DNA of 53,601 bases. It comes from Tissierellia bacterium (GTDB lineage: Bacteria > Bacillota > Clostridia > Tissierellales > Peptoniphilaceae). A program made the position numbers and the translations under genes. Below are positions 37,273 through 46,595 of this stretch, piece by piece (the stretch's first letter is position 1; each line of letters begins with the position of its first letter). Below the pieces are notes generated by a model, which worked only from the letters and a program-made list of their open reading frames with translations, had not been told where the DNA came from and made no database searches. The stretch lies in assembly GCA_012520935.1 (NCBI GenBank), contig JAAYNG010000006.1, forward strand, positions 1 through 53,601, written 5' to 3'.

Positions 37273-37336
37273 AATTAAGTTTCCCCTTTTCTAAAAAGTT
37301 TTCAGCTTATTATACTATTTTTTCAATGAAAAACAC

Positions 37337-37366
37337 AAAAATGTTAGAAAATTTTCCAACATTTTT
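37337..37366 (-). terminator. Terminator of the AGCS symporter gene
   Basis: AAAAATGTT-loop-AACATTTTT hairpin with a T-rich tail on the minus strand, about 65 nt after the AGCS stop codon. Confidence 0.7.
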
Positions 37367-37430
37367 GCGTTTTATCTTTTGATATTATTGCTCAAATAAA
37401 ATAAATGTTTTGTTTATAATTTGTAGAATA

Positions 37431-38813
37431 TTACTTGCTTACAATAGGAATTTCTCTATCATCCTTCCCGTCCAAATCATTTAACCAGCGTTTTGTTTCA
37501 CTTACAATTTCAGGTGAAAGTAGAAGTATTGCAATTACATTTGGAACAACCATAAGTGCATTTAGTATATCTGCAATATCCCAAACCATTGTCAAGTTAA
37601 TAACTGGAGCTAGTGCACATACTATGATATAAATAACACGATATCCCATAATTGTTTTTGAACCAGCAAAGTATTCCAAAGCTCTTTCGCCATAATATGC
37701 CCAGCCAAGTATAGTTGAATATGCAAAGCACATGATTCCCAAAGTAAGTATTAAAGGTCCAATAGTAGGAATTTGCGAGAAAGCTGCAGAAGTGAGCTGT
37801 CCACCATCTGTAACACTTGTCATATCAATATTGTTGTCAGTCATTATTGTTGTAACAATAACCAAACCTGTCATAAAACAAACAACTACTGTATCCCAGA
37901 AAGTTCCTGTTGCTGAAACAAGAGCTTGTCTAACTGGGTTTCTAGTCATAGCTGCAGCTGCTGCAATAGGAGCAGAACCCATACCGGATTCGTTAGAGAA
38001 TAGTCCACGAGCAACCCCGTAACGCATAGCTATCAAAAGACCAGAACCTACCAAACCACCTTTAACTGCACCAGGAGTAAATGCAAGTTCTATAATTGTT
38101 TTTATAGCAGGAATAAACATCGCACGATTAAGTATAAGAATGTATAGGCATCCAAGTACATAAAATATAGCCATAAAAGGAACTAATATTTCTGTTACCT
38201 TTGCTATGGACTTAATTCCACCGAAAATTACTAGGGCAGTTAAAATAGAAATTACTACTCCAACAGCTATAGGCGGAAAACCAAAGTTAGTTTCAGCTAC
38301 TTGTGCAATTGCGTTTACTTGAACAGCATTACCTATTCCAAATGAAGCAAATGCTGCAAAAAACGCAAAGAGTAAACCTAACCATTTCATATTAAGCCCA
38401 CGTTCTAGTGCATACATAGCGCCGCCTTGCATACGACCATCTTCTGTCTTTACACGGTAACGAACAGCAATTAAAGATTCTGCATATTTAGTTGCAATCC
38501 CAAAAACACCAGTTAACCAAACCCAAAGAACCGCACCCGGACCACCTAAGTAAATCGCAGTTCCTACACCAACAATATTACCTGTACCGATTGTTGCTGC
38601 CAAAGCTGTTGTTAAGGCACCAAATTGTGAAACATCACCTTCTGCATCGGGGTCCTTCGTAACAGAAAGTTTAATACCCCTTGCAATTGTTGGCATTTGA
38701 ATGAATCCAGTCCTAATGGTCATGTACACATGAGTACCTAAAAGTAGAATAATCATTGGCCAACCCCATACTAAGGACCCTACTTGACCTATTATAGTTT
38801 TAAGTGCTTCCAT
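37431..38813 (-). CDS. Alanine/glycine:cation symporter (AGCS)
   Basis: 460 aa from the ATG at 38813, chosen for its AAAGGAGGGG ribosome site; the open frame extends 44 codons further but without a site. AGCS carriers import alanine or glycine with Na+. Typical segments are GALTTALAATIGTGNIVGVG, GGPGAVLWVWLTGVFGIATKY, LFSNESGMGSAPIAAAAA and the final YGERALEYF. About eleven helices. It probably feeds amino acids to the fermentative pathways in this window. Confidence 0.95.
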   Translation of the reverse strand: MEALKTIIGQVGSLVWGWPMIILLLGTHVYMTIRTGFIQMPTIARGIKLSVTKDPDAEGDVSQFGALTTALAATIGTGNIVGVGTAIYLGGPGAVLWVWLTGVFGIATKYAESLIAVRYRVKTEDGRMQGGAMYALERGLNMKWLGLLFAFFAAFASFGIGNAVQVNAIAQVAETNFGFPPIAVGVVISILTALVIFGGIKSIAKVTEILVPFMAIFYVLGCLYILILNRAMFIPAIKTIIELAFTPGAVKGGLVGSGLLIAMRYGVARGLFSNESGMGSAPIAAAAAMTRNPVRQALVSATGTFWDTVVVCFMTGLVIVTTIMTDNNIDMTSVTDGGQLTSAAFSQIPTIGPLILTLGIMCFAYSTILGWAYYGERALEYFAGSKTIMGYRVIYIIVCALAPVINLTMVWDIADILNALMVVPNVIAILLLSPEIVSETKRWLNDLDGKDDREIPIVSK

Positions 38814-38884
38814 TTTTTCCCCTCCTTTTAAGGAAATAGTATAGTATGATTCCATAAAACAATAGTTTAATTCGATATATAGGT

Positions 38885-38906
38885 AAACAATTAAACAGAA
38901 TTGTTT
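38885..38906. promoter_or_regulatory. Palindrome upstream of the AGCS gene
   Basis: AAACAAT-taaacaga-ATTGTTT, about 70 nt upstream of the AGCS start. A further AAACAAT half-site occurs nearer the gene (38857-38863). A possible regulator-binding site; the regulator is unknown. Confidence 0.4.
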
Positions 38907-39088
38907 TATAGACATAATGATACACCAATTGAAAAGAATTTGCAATAAAAATTTTAACTTTCCCTCGTTTGTTATAAAAATAACTTATAATTACCCTAAC
39001 TTTATTTTGGGATAATAATGTTCATTTAACCTTAGACGATAAAAATGCTGGTCTAAAGTTATTTGCGTATTATTTTGATAAAATAAAA

Positions 39089-39134
39089 ATCCTCCCTGCG
39101 TTGACTTAAAACTACCCTGCCAACTTGGGAGGAT
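39089..39134 (-). terminator. Terminator of the D-2-hydroxyacid dehydrogenase gene
   Basis: ATCCTCCC and GGGAGGAT form a stem just after the gene; on the minus strand it is followed by TTTTTATTTTATC. Confidence 0.75.
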
Positions 39135-39144
39135 AAATATTTTA

Positions 39145-40107
39145 CTAATATCCCAACTTATAATCTATAATATTTATTAGGTCTTTGCCTTCCCTAAAAT
39201 TCCTTAAATTATGGTCAAATATTTCAAGGGACCTCTTTAAATAGTGAGGAGTAATGCCAGCATTATGAGGAGTCATTAATATATTATCTAAGTCCCAAAG
39301 TTTAGAACTTTCTTCAAGAGGTTCAACATTATACACATCTAAATAAGCGCCTCTAATTTTATGGTTTTCCAGAGCATCAATAAGGTCTGCCTCTACAACA
39401 AGGTCTCCTCTACCAACATTCATGAAAACAGCATCTTTATTCATTAAATTAAATTTCTTTTTATCGAATAAATTCTTAGTCTTTTCAGTAGAAGGTAAAA
39501 CGCTTACAATGTATTGATAATCTCCTAAAATATTATCAATCTCATCTATAGAAAAAACCTTATTAAAATGTTCAATCTTATCATCTGACTTTTTACTCCT
39601 AACACCATCAACTTCCATCTCAAAGAAGTCTGCCTTCCTTGCAATCTCTTTACCAATGGCACCAGTCCCTACTATCAATAACTTCTGTCCAACAAGCTCT
39701 CCTAGCCTAATGCTTTTATCATATTTCTTTTTTCTCTTATTTTTCATGCTTTCAATAAAATTACGTGAAAAAGCAATCATAGCACCAATAACCTGTTCAG
39801 AAATATTCTTAGCATGAACACCACTTGTATTTGTTAGAAATACTCCCATTTCTTTTAATGTTTGTAAAGGATAAATATCCACACCGGCAGAATAAGAAAA
39901 AATCCACTTAAGATTTTTAAAACCTTTAATCTTATCCCCATCTATCGCAACAGTGCTGAACATTATCTCAATCTTATCCCTATCTTCTAACATAGAATCA
40001 AAAGATTCATAAATTTCCCACTCTTCTTTCCCTTCTAATACCTTTGGAAACTCCCTCTCAGCATCTTCCCTCTTTAAAAAATTACCATCAGCAATAATTC
40101 CTATCAT
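39145..40107 (-). CDS. D-2-hydroxyacid dehydrogenase
   Basis: 320 aa NAD(P)-dependent dehydrogenase of the SerA/LdhA family. The Rossmann loop is LLIVGTGAIGKEIARKA; the active-site Arg is in MNVGRGDLV, the Glu in DVYNVEPLEESS and the His in MTPHNAGITPHY. It reduces a 2-oxo acid to the D-hydroxy acid or the reverse; the substrate is not clear from sequence. Single gene with its own terminator. Confidence 0.9.
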   Translation of the reverse strand: MIGIIADGNFLKREDAEREFPKVLEGKEEWEIYESFDSMLEDRDKIEIMFSTVAIDGDKIKGFKNLKWIFSYSAGVDIYPLQTLKEMGVFLTNTSGVHAKNISEQVIGAMIAFSRNFIESMKNKRKKKYDKSIRLGELVGQKLLIVGTGAIGKEIARKADFFEMEVDGVRSKKSDDKIEHFNKVFSIDEIDNILGDYQYIVSVLPSTEKTKNLFDKKKFNLMNKDAVFMNVGRGDLVVEADLIDALENHKIRGAYLDVYNVEPLEESSKLWDLDNILMTPHNAGITPHYLKRSLEIFDHNLRNFREGKDLINIIDYKLGY

Positions 40108-40292
40108 AAAATACTCCTTTCATTAAATACTTGGTGACTATAGCTTTTTGTATATACCCATTTTAAAGAGACATGACACAAGGATAGATAATTACTTTAA
40201 CCATTTGTTCAAATATTTTTATGTAATTCGATTATAAAGTTAAATCATATTTATAGATATTTTTCTTTGTATTTTTCATTTGTCAATATAAG

Positions 40293-40526
40293 TTAGACAA
40301 TTTGCCATAAATATTTTTCTAAAAATTCAGCATAAATATCATCTGCTTCATTATTTACACTATTGTAATTATAATATAAATAAGCTTTATCTTTAGAAAA
40401 ACTAATCCCCATAGTCTTAAAGTATCTGTACAGGCCCACAATAGTAGCAGAAAACCTCCAATCACTGGGACAAATCTTTCTATCATAAGTCTTACCAGCG
40501 ATTTCAAAATTACCTTCTTCTATCAC
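40293..40526 (-). pseudogene. Cas8b/Cst1-like protein, N-terminal fragment only
   Basis: 77 codons. The start, including PSDWRFSATIVGLYRYF, resembles the N-terminus of type I-B Cas8 (Cst1) large subunits, normally about 450-550 aa. The frame ends in TAA after FLEKYLWQIV, and nothing downstream continues the protein. It lies 14 nt after cas6, the normal cas6-cas8b order, which supports the assignment. The remaining cas genes are absent. Confidence 0.6.
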
Positions 40527-40540
40527 TCTTTCACCTCCCT

Positions 40541-41275
40541 TTAGTATACTTGTTCAATTAATCCAAATCCCGAGTTTCTCCTGGATCCCAAAGAATAATT
40601 CTTCATATGATTAAGTACTTCATTGCTCCCTTGTACAAAAAAAGTTCCTATCGTAGCATCAATTTTTATACCAAATACAGGAACAACTATTTTTTTCAAT
40701 TTAGACAAGTCAAAAATCAGAGAATCTATCTCCTTGCCAAAATTATTCATATCTTCTTTTAATTTTCTTTTTAATTCTTCTTCAAAATCTGCATCCTCAA
40801 CTGAAAGATAGGTGTCTTTATTAGTTTTCTTATCATGAAGCCTTATACATATAGGTGATAAAATTTTAAATACAGCAAAATTTCCCAAGACATCTGACTC
40901 CCTAACTAATCTTATGTTTTTGAGAATCATTTGGTTATCATTACCTATGTTATAAGCAACATTCTTCATATTAAGTAAACTAGAAAAATAAATATATGCC
41001 GTCTCTTGGTCTCCAGTTTTTAATGTCATGCTTACTTTAGTGCTTGCTAGTTCAATAAGTTCTTCTTTAAAAACAGGCTTATCAAAACGAACTGACCAAG
41101 ATAGGTCTTTACCCTTAGAATCAGGTCCATAATATTGATCGAAAAACCTTCCTTCAAAGTAATTTTCTAAAGACTTCTTAAAAAAACTTATAAAAGTGCT
41201 TCTGTAGTCCGACTTTGTTATATTGTTTTTTAACTCAAAATCTAAAATATACTTCAAACTTTTCCCTCCTTTCAT
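40541..41275 (-). CDS. cas6: CRISPR-associated endoribonuclease Cas6
   Basis: 244 aa, full length for Cas6. The C-terminal glycine-rich loop SLGSRRNSGFGLIEQVY is the family hallmark, and the upstream FFVQGSNEVLNHMKNY fits. Cas6 processes CRISPR precursor RNA. Here it is an orphan: it is followed only by a 77-codon cas8b-like stump, and no CRISPR repeats, cas7, cas5, cas3, cas1 or cas2 are in the window. It might still serve an array elsewhere in the genome. Confidence 0.82.
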   Translation of the reverse strand: MKGGKSLKYILDFELKNNITKSDYRSTFISFFKKSLENYFEGRFFDQYYGPDSKGKDLSWSVRFDKPVFKEELIELASTKVSMTLKTGDQETAYIYFSSLLNMKNVAYNIGNDNQMILKNIRLVRESDVLGNFAVFKILSPICIRLHDKKTNKDTYLSVEDADFEEELKRKLKEDMNNFGKEIDSLIFDLSKLKKIVVPVFGIKIDATIGTFFVQGSNEVLNHMKNYSLGSRRNSGFGLIEQVY

Positions 41276-41551
41276 TTTTTAATAGAATTGAGCCTTTCTA
41301 TTTGCATATTTGACTCCTAACTACACGAATAAATTTTTAAAGTCATTATAACAAAATTCATATTAGTTTGCTCATCATTTGACTTATGTGACGGTTCGTA
41401 ATTAACAAATGATACAAATTAAAGCAAATCATCTCTCGCAGAATTACGGTTCACTCTTATTGTAGCCGATTTATTTGTTTAATGCAATAAAAAAAGAGCT
41501 TAGTTAAAAGCTCTCTTATTGCAGCAGATTATAATTAGCCATATAACAAAA

Positions 41552-42565
41552 CTATTTATCCTTTAATTTTGAATACTTCCTTTGGTAAACTTGGTTCATT
41601 ATAAATGATTCTACCATATTGATTGGCTTATGACCTGAAAGCTCTGCAATATTTCCAGCCAAGGCATTCTTCTCCAGAATGTGCTTTATGGCGGTTGCAT
41701 CTTCTAAATCCTTGCCAAGGCAGAGGGCCTTATCAGAAAGAAGGGCAACATTATACCTACCGGATGAGTCTGCCTTCACGCCAACAATTTGTGCAAAGTC
41801 ATCCAGGTATGGTCTCATTTGTCGACCATAGAAACGACCTATTTCTGAATCCTTTGCAGGCAAAATTACACCTATGTCATACCTTTTTTTATAGTAGGAC
41901 TTATGCAATCTCCTTGTCTTGTCGTCGGCCTCAACTTCCTTGCCATCCTTGTAGAAGGCAATCTTATCCCCAGACCGTATGGAGTAAATAAGTTCATCTT
42001 GTGGACTTTCAACCCTCTTTCCTAGTCTTTTTTCATAAAGTCTTTTACATGCACCCTCGGCTACTAGGGCGTTTTCAAGTACCTCTTCTGCAGTTTCTCC
42101 CATAACAAGTGCACCATGCATCTCCAATAAGATTACCTTACAGTCTGACTTTATCGCAATATTTTCTGCCCCTTTATGGAGCTTTTTCGTGCCGGGTAGG
42201 GCATAAGAGCTTACCCTAATTAAATTAGACCCTAGCTTCCTCGCCTCTTCATCATTCAATTGGATATCTTCCTTTAATAGACTCACTGCAGAAGCGTAAG
42301 GTTGGTGGGTATGCATGATTACATTCACTTTTGTGAAATGTTTGTACAGGGCAAGATGCATTGGCTTCTCCGATGAAGGCTTTCTTCCTCCTTCATATGA
42401 TCCATCAGGATATACTAAAACCAAGTCGAATTCTGTCATATCTTCATAAGCCATGCCGGACGGGGTGACTAAAAAGTTTTCCCCATTTCTTTGACTTAAA
42501 TTCCCCCAAGTACGAAAGAGTAGTCCTTCATTTATGGCTGCCCTTGCTAGTTCCGGTATATTCAT
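41552..42565 (-). CDS. Class II aldolase/adducin-family protein
   Basis: 337 aa. The N-terminal ~200 residues are a class II aldolase/epimerase domain (LFRTWGNLSQRNGENFLVTPSG, metal-binding MHTHQPYASAV and LEMHGALVMG). A further ~135-residue C-terminal region repeats weaker elements of the fold, so it is longer than the usual ~210-230 aa sugar-phosphate aldolase. It is co-transcribed after the aminotransferase (17 nt gap). Confidence 0.82.
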   Translation of the reverse strand: MNIPELARAAINEGLLFRTWGNLSQRNGENFLVTPSGMAYEDMTEFDLVLVYPDGSYEGGRKPSSEKPMHLALYKHFTKVNVIMHTHQPYASAVSLLKEDIQLNDEEARKLGSNLIRVSSYALPGTKKLHKGAENIAIKSDCKVILLEMHGALVMGETAEEVLENALVAEGACKRLYEKRLGKRVESPQDELIYSIRSGDKIAFYKDGKEVEADDKTRRLHKSYYKKRYDIGVILPAKDSEIGRFYGRQMRPYLDDFAQIVGVKADSSGRYNVALLSDKALCLGKDLEDATAIKHILEKNALAGNIAELSGHKPINMVESFIMNQVYQRKYSKLKDK

Positions 42566-42582
42566 AGAAAACCTCTTTTCTC

Positions 42583-44043
42583 TTATTTTGTTTCCCCTAT
42601 TTGAACAACATGTGAGAAGACACGGTCAAATCTTGATAGTGCATCATCAATATCTTCTTTTGTGTATTCTGCGTTAGTGTATAAACGACTTCCTGCAAGT
42701 GTAACCAAACCTTCTGCCATATAGGCTGCCCCCATATGTTCCATTTCCTTCTTTCTAAGGGAAGTTTCCTTAAGAACATTCGGAATGGTCCATGGTTTTG
42801 ACCAATTTATTGAAAAATGCATTGTACCAACTGTTTCCAAATGGCAAATCGAACCTTGGTTAAAGGCAACAAACGGTAGAGAATACTTGTCGATTAACTT
42901 GTTTAACCCGTCAATCAAATAGTCGCCTATCTCTGCAGCCTTCTCGCAGGCATTTGTTTCTTTAATTGACTTCATTGTATAATAACCGGCTATACAAGAA
43001 ATTGGTGTAGCAGCAAGGGTCCCGCCAACGAGGGCCTTTTTCACACCAGCCTCAAGGCCTGCAGCCAAGTACTTCATATACTCTTTCTTGCCACCGATAC
43101 CGCCGGCTCCGGGATAACCACCTGCAATAACCTTACCAAAGATTGTGAGGTCCGGACTTACATTAAAGTATCCTTGTGCACCATTTACACTTAGCCTAAA
43201 TCCGGTAACAACCTCGTCAAATATTAATAATGCACCATACTTGTCGCAAAGTTCCCTTGCCCCTCGTAGGAATTCCTCTGAAATCGGTCTAGTTCCACTT
43301 TCAGGACCTACAGGTTCAATCATAACTGCAGCTGTTCCCCCTTTAAAGCTCTTTGCCCTTAATTTTGACTCCAGGCTCTTTAAGTCCCCTGGGAAAAACT
43401 CATCTGTATATCTAAAAATCTTTCTTGGCACACCGTGGGCCTGGGTAAACTTGCTGCCCGGAACTCTGATACCATAAGCCAGTTGGTCTGACCAGCCGTG
43501 GTAGGCACCTCCCATTTTAAGTACATGCTTTTTCTTGGTTGCCAGCCTTGCAATACGGATAGCCCCCATGCAAGCCTCAGTCCCTGAACCCAGCATACGA
43601 AACATCTCAACTGAAGGGAAGTTTTCACAGATAAAGTTAGCAAGCTTATACTCATATTCATGGAACAAGCCCGTTGAAGGGTTTGACTCCTTTAAAAATT
43701 CCTCAACCTTTTCCCTAACTTCCGGAGGATTAGAACCTAAGACTGTTGGACCTCCTGCCTGTAAGAAGTCATAGTATTCATTCCCGTCAATATCGGTTAA
43801 TTTATTCTTATTTGCCTTTGTAAAGACAAGTGGGAACGGATAATTGAAGGCAAGATTATGTTGGACTCCTCCGGGAATCCTCGTCTTTGCAATATCAATC
43901 ATTTCCTTGCTCTTTTGACATTTCTTTCCAAAGTACTCATCTTCATATTCCTTTAAAGCCTTTGGGTCAATGGAATATATTGGTAAGCTTATTAATTTGT
44001 CTAACTTCTTAATGATTTCATTTACACTTGGCCTGTTAATCAT
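42583..44043 (-). CDS. Class III aminotransferase (glutamate-1-semialdehyde aminomutase-like)
   Basis: 486 aa fold-type I PLP enzyme. The PLP Asp is in LLIFDEVVTGFRL, the PLP Lys in LTIFGKVIAGGYP, and there is a substrate loop MLGSGTEACMGAIRIAR. The N-terminus is ~35 residues longer than HemL, and there are no heme-pathway genes nearby, so it is more likely a catabolic transaminase or aminomutase. First gene of a divergently transcribed unit with the aldolase. Confidence 0.85.
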   Translation of the reverse strand: MINRPSVNEIIKKLDKLISLPIYSIDPKALKEYEDEYFGKKCQKSKEMIDIAKTRIPGGVQHNLAFNYPFPLVFTKANKNKLTDIDGNEYYDFLQAGGPTVLGSNPPEVREKVEEFLKESNPSTGLFHEYEYKLANFICENFPSVEMFRMLGSGTEACMGAIRIARLATKKKHVLKMGGAYHGWSDQLAYGIRVPGSKFTQAHGVPRKIFRYTDEFFPGDLKSLESKLRAKSFKGGTAAVMIEPVGPESGTRPISEEFLRGARELCDKYGALLIFDEVVTGFRLSVNGAQGYFNVSPDLTIFGKVIAGGYPGAGGIGGKKEYMKYLAAGLEAGVKKALVGGTLAATPISCIAGYYTMKSIKETNACEKAAEIGDYLIDGLNKLIDKYSLPFVAFNQGSICHLETVGTMHFSINWSKPWTIPNVLKETSLRKKEMEHMGAAYMAEGLVTLAGSRLYTNAEYTKEDIDDALSRFDRVFSHVVQIGETK

Positions 44044-44064
44044 AATAACCTCCTGTTCATACTT

Positions 44065-44081
44065 AGTGAGCGACTACTCAT
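44065..44081. promoter_or_regulatory. TetR-type operator candidate 1
   Basis: AGTGAGCGACTACTCAT: TGAG(C/T)-N4-ACTCA palindrome, 22 nt upstream of the aminotransferase start. The same 17-mer pattern recurs at 44186. Confidence 0.7.
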
Positions 44082-44142
44082 TTTCTTTTAAGCTTATTCT
44101 ATCATTTTTTTAACAAAAAAGAAAGATATATTAGAAATTTAC

Positions 44143-44170
44143 TTGAAAGAAATTCAAGATGTTGTATAAT
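44143..44170 (+). promoter_or_regulatory. Promoter of the TetR-FGGY kinase unit
   Basis: TTGAAA (44143-44148), a 16-nt spacer and TATAAT (44165-44170), just upstream of operator candidate 2. Confidence 0.6.
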
Positions 44171-44185
44171 ACTTATAAACAATAT

Positions 44186-44202
44186 AGTGAGTAATGACTC
44201 AT
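44186..44202. promoter_or_regulatory. TetR-type operator candidate 2
   Basis: AGTGAGTAATGACTCAT: perfect TGAGT-N4-ACTCA palindrome between the TATAAT box and the tetR start codon, positioned to block transcription of tetR itself. Confidence 0.72.
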
Positions 44203-44212
44203 AGGAGAGAAA

Positions 44213-44863
44213 ATGAAATATTCAACAGAACTATTTGAAAAATTAAATGATGAAAAAAAGGACCGAGTTATTCAAGCTGCGATAAAAGAATTTTCAGAGA
44301 AGGGTTTTGAAAATGCAAACACAAATAAAATCGCCAAGCTTGCCAATATATCTGTGGGGTCTTTGTTTAAATACTTTAGGAGTAAAAACGACCTGTTCCT
44401 ATATATTGTTGAAATCGCAACTTCAGAGCTGGAAAAGCAGGTGGGTCGAATACTTGATCAAGATAAGGCTTTCTTTGATACAGTTGAGGATATGCTAATC
44501 CTTATTTGTGAATACTCTAAAAATAATAAGGCTTTAATTAGGCTCTACCACGAGATGACATCCATTGGTCAAGCCTCCTTAGCTACAAAGGTGGTTACTT
44601 CTTTTGAAAATTTAGCCGGTAGCCACTATCAAAACATGGTAAAAGAAGCACAAGAAAAGGGAGGGCTAAGAGATGACTTAGACCCTGCTGTGGTTGCCTT
44701 CACATTGGACAATATATTTGTGTCCTTGCAATTTTCCTACGCACTGCCTTACTATATGGAAAGAAAAAAATTATTTTTAGGAAAAGAAATAAAAGATAAA
44801 GACTTAATAAATGAAAGCATGCTTTTTATAAAAAAAGCCTTAGCAAGTAAAGAGAAAGATTAA
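44213..44863 (+). CDS. TetR-family transcriptional regulator
   Basis: 216 aa. The N-terminal helix-turn-helix is complete (RVIQAAIKEFSEKGFENA, IAKLANISVGSLFKYFRSK) and the C-terminal ligand domain is ordinary. It sits divergent from the aminotransferase-aldolase genes and just before the FGGY kinase, with matching palindromes on both sides, so it very probably represses all four genes in response to a substrate of the pathway. Confidence 0.92.
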   Translation: MKYSTELFEKLNDEKKDRVIQAAIKEFSEKGFENANTNKIAKLANISVGSLFKYFRSKNDLFLYIVEIATSELEKQVGRILDQDKAFFDTVEDMLILICEYSKNNKALIRLYHEMTSIGQASLATKVVTSFENLAGSHYQNMVKEAQEKGGLRDDLDPAVVAFTLDNIFVSLQFSYALPYYMERKKLFLGKEIKDKDLINESMLFIKKALASKEKD

Positions 44864-44907
44864 GGTCAGAATAAAAGCGAGAGTTTTATAGTACAAAGGA
44901 GGTACAT

Positions 44908-46491
44908 ATGAACATTTTATGTTATGACATAGGAACTACAGGAGTGAAAACCTGCCTTTTTGAAGCAAAAGATACAATAACCCTCTTGCGTTCATCCTTT
45001 GACAGTTATGACATTAAGACAAGCCAAGACGGGTCGGCAGAACAGGACCCTGACGATTGGTGGAGGGCGATAGTTACTTCCACAAGAGAAATCATAGATA
45101 GGGATACAAAGGTTGATGCAATAAGCTTTTGCTCACAAATGCAAAGCCTTGTTTTGGTTGATAAGGAAGGAAGACACATTAGACCATCTATGAGCTACAT
45201 GGACCAAAGGGCTGGAGAAATCAAGAAGAAGGTAATAGAAACAGGTATAAAAGTCTCGGGTATGAATGTAGTTAAACTCATAAAAAGCCTTTATCATACA
45301 GGAGCAGTAGCCGGCTCAGTTAAGGACCCTGTTTGGAAGTACCTCTGGGTCAAGGAAAATGAAGCCGAAGTGTTTAAAAAAACATATAAATGGTTGGATG
45401 TCAAGGAAGCTATAATCGCAAGGATGACTAAAAATTTTGTCATGAGCGAAGACAGTGCCTTTGCAACTTTACTATATGATGTTCGTTCAAAGGAAAAGAT
45501 TTTTAGTGAGCCTGTATTGAAAATGTTGGGTGTAAACCCGAAACATATGCCGGAAATTATTTCCTCTTCCCATGTGGCAGGATACCTCCTTAAAGATGTG
45601 GCTGATGAACTTGGACTTAAAGAAGGGATTGCAGTTTATGCCGGCGGTGGAGATGCTTCACTAATCGGTGTAGGGGCAGGTGCAATATTGCCTGGTGATA
45701 CCCATGTTTATATGGGGACTTCCGGCTGGGTATCAACAGTAACGGAAAAGACTTTAATAGATACAAATGCTATGGTTGCCTCAATAGTTGGTGCCTTTGA
45801 AGGCAGGTACAACTATTTTGCAGAGCTTGAAACTGCCGGTAAATGTCTTGAATGGGTAAAAGACCACCTAGTTTTAGATGAAATAAATGCCTACATTGAA
45901 AAGAAGGAAATTACTGAGGATGAAGTGATTTATAAGTCCCTCTACGAATACCTGTCAGAGGTAATGTTAAGGGCTAATCCCGGTTCAGATGGCGTAATAT
46001 TCACACCTTGGCTTCATGGAAACCGTTGCCCTTTTGAGGATGCCAATGCAAGGGGAATCTTTTTCAACCTTTCATTGGAAACCGGAAAGACGGAAATGCT
46101 CCGGTCTGTTGTGGAAGGAGTTTGCTTTCACCTAAGATGGTTCTTTGAAGTCCAGGATAAAAAGCTAAAAACTTCAGACACAGTTCGTTTCGTTGGAGGA
46201 GGTGCCCTTTCGGCAACAACAAGCCAAATACTGGCAGATATAATCGGAAAAACGGTTGTGACTGTAAAAGACCCACAAAATGTTGGGGCGGTAGGAGCGG
46301 CAATAATAGCCTTGAAGGGGGCAAATCCGGAAATGTCCGCTGAAGGCTTGATTGAAAAAATTGAAATAAAAGATACCTATAAACCTAATCCGGACAACAA
46401 GGCAGTTTATGATAAGAACTATGAAGTCTTTAAAAAACTTTATAAAAATAATAAAGAACTCTTTGCAGACTTAAATGCAAGCAAGCTTTAA
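44908..46491 (+). CDS. FGGY-family carbohydrate kinase
   Basis: 527 aa. The N-terminal ATP loop is YDIGTTGVKTCLFEA; the second half carries VYMGTSGWVS and FVGGGALSATTSQILADI and GAVGAAIIA. It phosphorylates a sugar or polyol; xylulokinase-like, but the precise substrate is not readable from sequence. It follows tetR by 45 nt and has an AAAGGAGG site. Together with the divergent aldolase and aminotransferase it forms a probable catabolic module. Confidence 0.9.
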   Translation: MNILCYDIGTTGVKTCLFEAKDTITLLRSSFDSYDIKTSQDGSAEQDPDDWWRAIVTSTREIIDRDTKVDAISFCSQMQSLVLVDKEGRHIRPSMSYMDQRAGEIKKKVIETGIKVSGMNVVKLIKSLYHTGAVAGSVKDPVWKYLWVKENEAEVFKKTYKWLDVKEAIIARMTKNFVMSEDSAFATLLYDVRSKEKIFSEPVLKMLGVNPKHMPEIISSSHVAGYLLKDVADELGLKEGIAVYAGGGDASLIGVGAGAILPGDTHVYMGTSGWVSTVTEKTLIDTNAMVASIVGAFEGRYNYFAELETAGKCLEWVKDHLVLDEINAYIEKKEITEDEVIYKSLYEYLSEVMLRANPGSDGVIFTPWLHGNRCPFEDANARGIFFNLSLETGKTEMLRSVVEGVCFHLRWFFEVQDKKLKTSDTVRFVGGGALSATTSQILADIIGKTVVTVKDPQNVGAVGAAIIALKGANPEMSAEGLIEKIEIKDTYKPNPDNKAVYDKNYEVFKKLYKNNKELFADLNASKL

Positions 46492-46495
46492 AGTC

Positions 46496-46513
46496 GTAGG
46501 GGCGTTTTTCCCA
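46496..46513. repeat. GTAGGGGCG repeat, partial copy 4
   Basis: GTAGGGGCGTTTTTCCC shortly after the FGGY kinase stop shares the GTAGGGG arm of the copy at 11411 but has lost the partner arm. Confidence 0.45.
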
Positions 46514-46595
46514 CTGTCAAAGATTTAAAAGCCTTTAATTATTGCCTTTTTATACGACATTCTAATTAATTAATTTATAGAATAGAAATGATATT

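Larger units (their letters stand above)
38814..39144. other. Intergenic region upstream of the AGCS gene
   Basis: 331 nt between AGCS and the 2-hydroxyacid dehydrogenase. It holds an inverted repeat (38885-38906) and the terminator of the dehydrogenase gene. No ORF. Confidence 0.6.

Noticed and set aside
41276..41551. CRISPR array next to cas6
   Set aside because: No direct repeats of 25-40 nt with regular spacers were seen in the region.
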